A DNA stretch of 34,298 nucleotides from Candidatus Aphodousia faecigallinarum (lineage in GTDB: Bacteria; Pseudomonadota; Gammaproteobacteria; Burkholderiales; Burkholderiaceae_F). The position numbers and the translations under genes are program-made. Location of the stretch: positions 1 to 34,298 of the forward strand of contig DVMY01000076.1 in NCBI GenBank assembly GCA_018714755.1, written 5' to 3'. Numbering within the stretch: position 1 is the stretch's first letter; the number at the start of each line of letters is the position of its first letter. This document shows positions 29,854 to 34,298 of this stretch, piece by piece. The notes under the pieces were generated by a model, which was not told the origin of the DNA, searched no databases, and saw nothing but the letters and a program-made list of their open reading frames with translations.

Positions 29854-31125
29854 ATGACCGCGCACGATTACAAAAAACAAATGGTCGCCGATCGTCGGTG
29901 GCTGCACGCCCACCCTGAAGAAGGCTGGTGTGAATTTGAAACCACGTATTTCATCGTCAAACGTTTGGAAGAATTAGGACTCAAGGCGCTTTGCGGCATT
30001 GAAGTGATTGAACCGAGCGCCGTGATGGGTCGCAATGAACAAACCGTTCAAGCGGCTCAAGCTCGTGCTTTAGAGCACGGAGTTCCAGCCGAATTCTTAA
30101 AACGCCTTGGCGGCTACACCGGAGCTATGGCTGTTTTGGAAACCGGCCGCCCCGGTCCTGTCACCGCGATTCGTGTCGATATTGACTGTCTCCCGATTGA
30201 GGAAACAACTGATCCTAAACACGAGGCCAATCAAGGACATTACCGTTCGGAATATCCGGGCTTTTCTCACGCCTGCGGTCATGACGGTCACACGGCGGTC
30301 GGCTTGGGGGTCGCCGCTTGGCTCGCCGACAATAAGAACCAATTAAACGGAACAGTCAAAGTTCTTTTCCAACCGGCCGAAGAAGGGGTACGAGGTGCCG
30401 CCGCCATGGCAGCCAAAGGCATTGTTGATGATGTCAACTGGTTTGCGGGCGCTCATATCGGCTGCTCAGCCTACTTGGGACAAGTAGGTGTTTCTCACCA
30501 AGGCTATTTAGCCACCACCAAGTTTGACCTTGAATACGACGGCATTCAAGCCGCGGCAGGCTCCCCTGAAAATGGAAGAAGCGCCTTGATGTGCGCTGCC
30601 GCCACCTGCATGTCCTTGGGCTCACTGCCCGGCCACAGCGAAGGCATCACACGTGTTCAAATCGGCAAACTCATTTCCGGTGTCGGCCGCAATATTGTGG
30701 CGCCTCATGCCTACATGCAATTGGAAGTTCGCGGTGAAAGCACCAAGATCAATGACTATTTGGCCGCCAATGTCGAAATGACTGTCAAAGGCATGGCCGC
30801 CGCTTACGGTGTGCAATATCGATTGACGCGCATGGGCGAAGCCGTTACCTATAAGGGTGACGAAGAAGCGGTCGAGGCGGTGAAAGCGGCCGCCCGCGAC
30901 GTCCCCGGCGTTGAATCTGTGGTGGATATGAACGCTAAAGTGGGCAGCGAAGACTGCACCATGTTGATTCGTCGTGTGCAAGAGCACGGCGGCAAAGCCG
31001 CATTCTTCTACTATGGCTGCAACCATCCCGGACACCATCGCGCGGATTTCTGCATTCAAGATGAAGTGTCTTTGCCGATAGGCTGGGGCGTCTTCACTAA
31101 CTTTATTAAAGGTCGCAACGCCTAA
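29854..31125 (+). CDS. M20 family amidohydrolase, AbgA-like
   Basis: RRWLHAHPEEGWCEFETT, FSHACGHDGHTAVGLG, FQPAEEGVRGAAAMAAKGIVDDV and SEDCTMLIRRVQEHGG closely match p-aminobenzoyl-glutamate hydrolase subunit A from memory. RBS upstream of ATG 29854. Confidence 0.85.
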   Translation: MTAHDYKKQMVADRRWLHAHPEEGWCEFETTYFIVKRLEELGLKALCGIEVIEPSAVMGRNEQTVQAAQARALEHGVPAEFLKRLGGYTGAMAVLETGRPGPVTAIRVDIDCLPIEETTDPKHEANQGHYRSEYPGFSHACGHDGHTAVGLGVAAWLADNKNQLNGTVKVLFQPAEEGVRGAAAMAAKGIVDDVNWFAGAHIGCSAYLGQVGVSHQGYLATTKFDLEYDGIQAAAGSPENGRSALMCAAATCMSLGSLPGHSEGITRVQIGKLISGVGRNIVAPHAYMQLEVRGESTKINDYLAANVEMTVKGMAAAYGVQYRLTRMGEAVTYKGDEEAVEAVKAAARDVPGVESVVDMNAKVGSEDCTMLIRRVQEHGGKAAFFYYGCNHPGHHRADFCIQDEVSLPIGWGVFTNFIKGRNA

Positions 31126-31151
31126 TAGTTCACAAAATTCCCTGTACTTTT

Positions 31152-31188
31152 GCTCAATAGGAGTTCATCTTCTATTGAGCGTTTTTTT
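31152..31188 (+). terminator. Rho-independent terminator of the DUF1177 operon
   Basis: GCTCAATAG-gagttcatctt-CTATTGAGC followed by GTTTTTTT, 27 nt after the amidohydrolase stop. Confidence 0.88.
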
Positions 31189-31284
31189 ATTTCAATTGAA
31201 AATGCACTGGTTTAGCCGACAAACCGCCCTTGTTTCAGATCAGCAAGCCAATACTTCAGACATCAGGATAAGTCAGATTCGCAA

Positions 31285-31313
31285 TTGTGCTACCCACCTA
31301 TTGCTCCTATAAT
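31285..31313 (+). promoter_or_regulatory. Putative sigma70 promoter of the autotransporter gene
   Basis: TTGTGC - 17 nt - TATAAT (perfect -10, weak -35), about 43 nt upstream of ATG 31356. Confidence 0.6.
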
Positions 31314-31355
31314 GGCCTAGCTATCAAAACAATCGCTTCAACAAGGAGTTTCAAC

Positions 31356-34298
31356 ATGAAGCAATTAAATAAACCCATTTCTCATACCTGCCCCCCCCCG
31401 AAAACTCTTCTATAAATTATCTTTCCCGCACGAAGTTATCACTGATAACTGCCGCTGTTTTTGCCACATTTGTTACTTCTGATGCATTAGCAAACGTTAC
31501 TATCAAGGGAACAGTTACTATAAATGATCAAGTTGTCGAAGTAGATCAAACAACGAATGTTTCTCTCGGTAGCGACGGTGATGTGATCAATATCGAAGGG
31601 AATGAAAACAATGCCTTGTACGTTAATGGAGACAATCTCAGCCTTGACGGTTCAAAAATTAATGTCGAAGCCACTGGTGGCGCTGCCGTTTCCACACAAA
31701 AAAATACCACTAACGTCAATATTGGGTCTCTGAACACAGAATACGTTAATTTAAACGGTTACAAAAATGGAGTTAAAGCCATTTCTGGCTCAATTGTTTC
31801 TGTTGATTCAAACAACCAAATCTATATCGGAACCGTTGATTCTGATGTTAGCAGTACAGACTTATCTGCGCTTTACTCAAGTGGCGCCTCAATAACAGTT
31901 GGCCAGAATGCCAAACAAATTTTCCTGAATACTGAAACGTCCGCTAAATCCTCAACAAAAGATGCACTTGGGATTTACGCAGTCAAAAATGGGAATGTGT
32001 CTGTCGGCAACGAAAATGCTGAAGAGGTGCAAATCAATGTTAACCAAGTCAGCTCTGCCATAGGAATTTGGTCTATAGGGGACAATAGCACCCCTTCATC
32101 CACCGTTGAAATCAGCGGTAAAAAATTAAGCATGGTCACATCTTCCGGAGGCGAGGCTCGCGGCATCGCGGCTCACAATGGCGGGAATGTTCAATTAAAT
32201 GGTGAGTCTATTACGTTGACCGCCACGAGTACAGGAGCGGCCGTAAGAGATAAACATTCTAAAGCCACAGGTATTGAAGTTTTCAGTGAACAGGACGGCA
32301 TCTCTGAAGTCACCCTGAATGCTCAATCAATCAGCTCAACGGCTATTGCAGAAGTTGAAGCCATCGGTGCTTACACAGGAACCAATAGTGTTTTAAATAT
32401 TAGTTCGGATAAAACTCAAAATATTTCCATTAGTGCAATCAATAAACAAGCAACCGATTCTTCTCGCGCGTACGGTTTATGGGTTGACAATACCGCCAGC
32501 TTGGATAAAAGTGGAGGCAAAGTCAATATAAGCGCTAAAACAGTTACAGTCTCTGCGCAAGGGAGTACCGACATCCGCGCCATTCACGTTGCCAGCAACA
32601 ATTTAGATCAAGAGGAACGATCTCAACTGACTATTGACGCAGATAAAGTTATTATCGAAGCGCAGTCAACCGATTCAAGTAGTAAAGCAGCCGGCATTTC
32701 CGCCATGAGTGCCGGCGATGTTTCAATTCTCGGCGACACCTTCATCACTGCTGACAATGCAATTCAAGCTAGAGGGGACGCTCAGGTCTTAATTAACAAG
32801 GACTCAGATCATACGACACAAATCAATGGTGACATTGTTTTTACGTACGATGCTGAAACCTCCGGCACAGGCGTTGACGCTACTGTTGACATAACATTAT
32901 CCGGTGAAAATTCCTACCTTGAGGGCCAAAGCAAAATTACAGGCAATCCCCCGCAAGAGAAGTCTGACGTTAAAAACTTCTCTATGACAATGACCCAAGG
33001 CGGCACGTGGAAAGTAACTGGCGACAGTTTTGTCAACCACCTCAATCTGCAAGACGCAGGCTCCGTGTCACTTCTTAAGGAAACGGGCACTTTCTCAGCC
33101 GACAATCTTTCCATGGACGGCGGCGTGATTCAAACCTCTTCTGCCGAACAAAAAGTGAAAGTGCAAACGTTAAAGCTCAGTCAAAATGGCGGCACATTGA
33201 ACGCTTCGAGCGTTGCCAATCAAGATGGCTCTATCTCCACCGCCACGCTTTCTGTCGGCTCTGTTGAAGAAGGCCAAGGCGGCGCTCTCAATGTTAACTA
33301 TTCCGGCATTAATTCCGACCAAATCACTGAGAAAAATGCCTCTGACTTGAAAGCGGTCCAACTGGCTGAAACGGCCGACGGAATTGCCATGACTGAAGTG
33401 GTCGAAGAAGGCGACATTAACGGTAAATGGACAAGAACGACAACGGCTGATGGTCAAACGAATACGACACAAGCGGCTAACACCAAGCTTGCCGACTACA
33501 GTTCTGTCAACGCCATGAGTTTGGTCCAGTGGAGAAATGAAATCAATCACCTCACCAAACGTTTGGGCGACCTTCGCGCTTCTGAGTCTGCGATTGGCGC
33601 CTGGGCTCGTGTTTATGGCGGTGAATCCGAATGGGGCTCCGGCGACGAAATCAGCATGGATCACACCACCATTCAAGTCGGCGGCGACTATCGCATCAAT
33701 CCCAATTTGATTGTCGGCGGCGCCTTCTCCTATACAGACTCTGACGCGGATCTGGTCAATGGCAGCGCAGACGGCAAGTCTTACAGTCTTGCCGCTTATG
33801 CCACATACCTCACAAACACCGGCTCTTATTTGGACGTCATTGGTCGGTATGGTTATTTGAAGAATGACATTCATGCCGGCAACATGAAGCTTGACACGGA
33901 CTCCAATGCCTTCAGTCTGTCCATGGAAGGCGGGCACACATTCCGTTTCATGCAAGAACGTGCCTACATTGAACCTCAGGTCGAATTAACCTACGGCTTT
34001 ATTTCCGGCGATAACGCTAAAGCATCCAATCAAGTCAAAATTGAGCAAGATGACTATCAAAGCTTGATCACCAGACTCGGTGTCCGCGCCGGGATGAATT
34101 TCCCTGAAAAGGCGGGAACCGTCTATGCCACAGTTTCCTATTCGTATGATTTCTTGGGTGAAGCCGAAGGCAAAGCCATTAAGAACAACGTCACGAGCGA
34201 TCTCAGCGAAGATCTCGGAGGCGGTTGGGTTACCTATGGCGTTGGCACCCAATTCCAATTAGGGAAACAAGCCTACGTTTACGGTGAACTGGAACGCA
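31356..34298 (+). CDS. Type V autotransporter, out of frame in this sequence because of a 9-C tract; C-terminus cut by window edge
   Basis: ATG 31356 with AAGGAG SD gives MKQLNKPISHTCPPPKTLL* (stop right after the C-tract). The +1 frame is open from the tract to base 34298: SRTKLSLITAAVFATFVTSDALA signal peptide, beta-helix-like passenger, then a beta-domain (SAIGAWARVYGGESEW...TIQVGGDYRINPNLIVGGAFSYTDSDADL...SYSLAAYATYL...YIEPQVELTYGF). Confidence 0.85.
31391..31399 (+). repeat. Poly-C homopolymer tract (9 C), candidate contingency locus
   Basis: Nine consecutive C residues within the extreme 5' coding region of the autotransporter, exactly where the reading frame breaks. Confidence 0.9.

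Noticed and set aside
31388-31390. CTG as an alternative start for the in-frame autotransporter ORF
   Set aside because: No Shine-Dalgarno at suitable distance. ATG 31356 has a strong one, and the upstream peptide joins in frame with a one-base tract change.
33170-34258. Minus-strand ORFs of 261 aa and 90 aa in the ORF track
   Set aside because: They are antisense to the autotransporter beta-domain, whose plus-strand frame has clear family features. The antisense translations have no recognisable domain.
31356-34298. Autotransporter as an ordinary decayed pseudogene
   Set aside because: Only one frame break, located exactly in a 9-C homopolymer, with more than 950 intact codons afterwards plus preserved promoter and RBS. 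Phase variation, or a homopolymer sequencing error, is more economical.
1-34298. CRISPR arrays, tRNA/rRNA genes, transposases, prophage or toxin-antitoxin genes
   Set aside because: None recognised on either strand; no regularly spaced direct repeats or relevant protein motifs.

Overview
The window is a proteobacterial chromosome segment. The MurE-MurF fusion, gene order and protein similarity suggest Burkholderiales, possibly Sutterellaceae; this is inference only. From 1 to about 24.3 kb it holds coaE (5'-truncated), yacG, a NUDIX protein with a ThiE-like tail, secA, a DUF721/DciA-like gene, a LysE-family exporter, and a complete dcw cluster on the minus strand: mraZ-rsmH-ftsL-ftsI-murEF(fused)-mraY-murD-ftsW-murG-murC-ddl-ftsQ-ftsA-ftsZ-lpxC. 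From 24.3 to 31.2 kb is a metabolic island: an NDP-forming acyl-CoA synthetase and a LysR regulator on the minus strand, divergent from a DUF1177 / DcuC-like transporter / AbgA-like M20 amidohydrolase operon on the plus strand, which ends in a clear intrinsic terminator. The last ~3 kb is a large type V autotransporter that the ORF track misses. Its only well-supported start (ATG 31356, with an AAGGAG Shine-Dalgarno) is separated from the signal peptide, passenger and beta-barrel by a 9-C homopolymer that puts them out of frame. A 10-C or 7-C tract would restore one continuous reading frame, so this is a strong candidate for a slipped-strand (ON/OFF) phase-variable surface protein. Other items worth a look: a non-canonical FtsZ C-terminal peptide, an AbgA homologue lacking the conserved lid-domain His, a putative MraZ box with 10-bp periodicity, and the MurE-MurF fusion.
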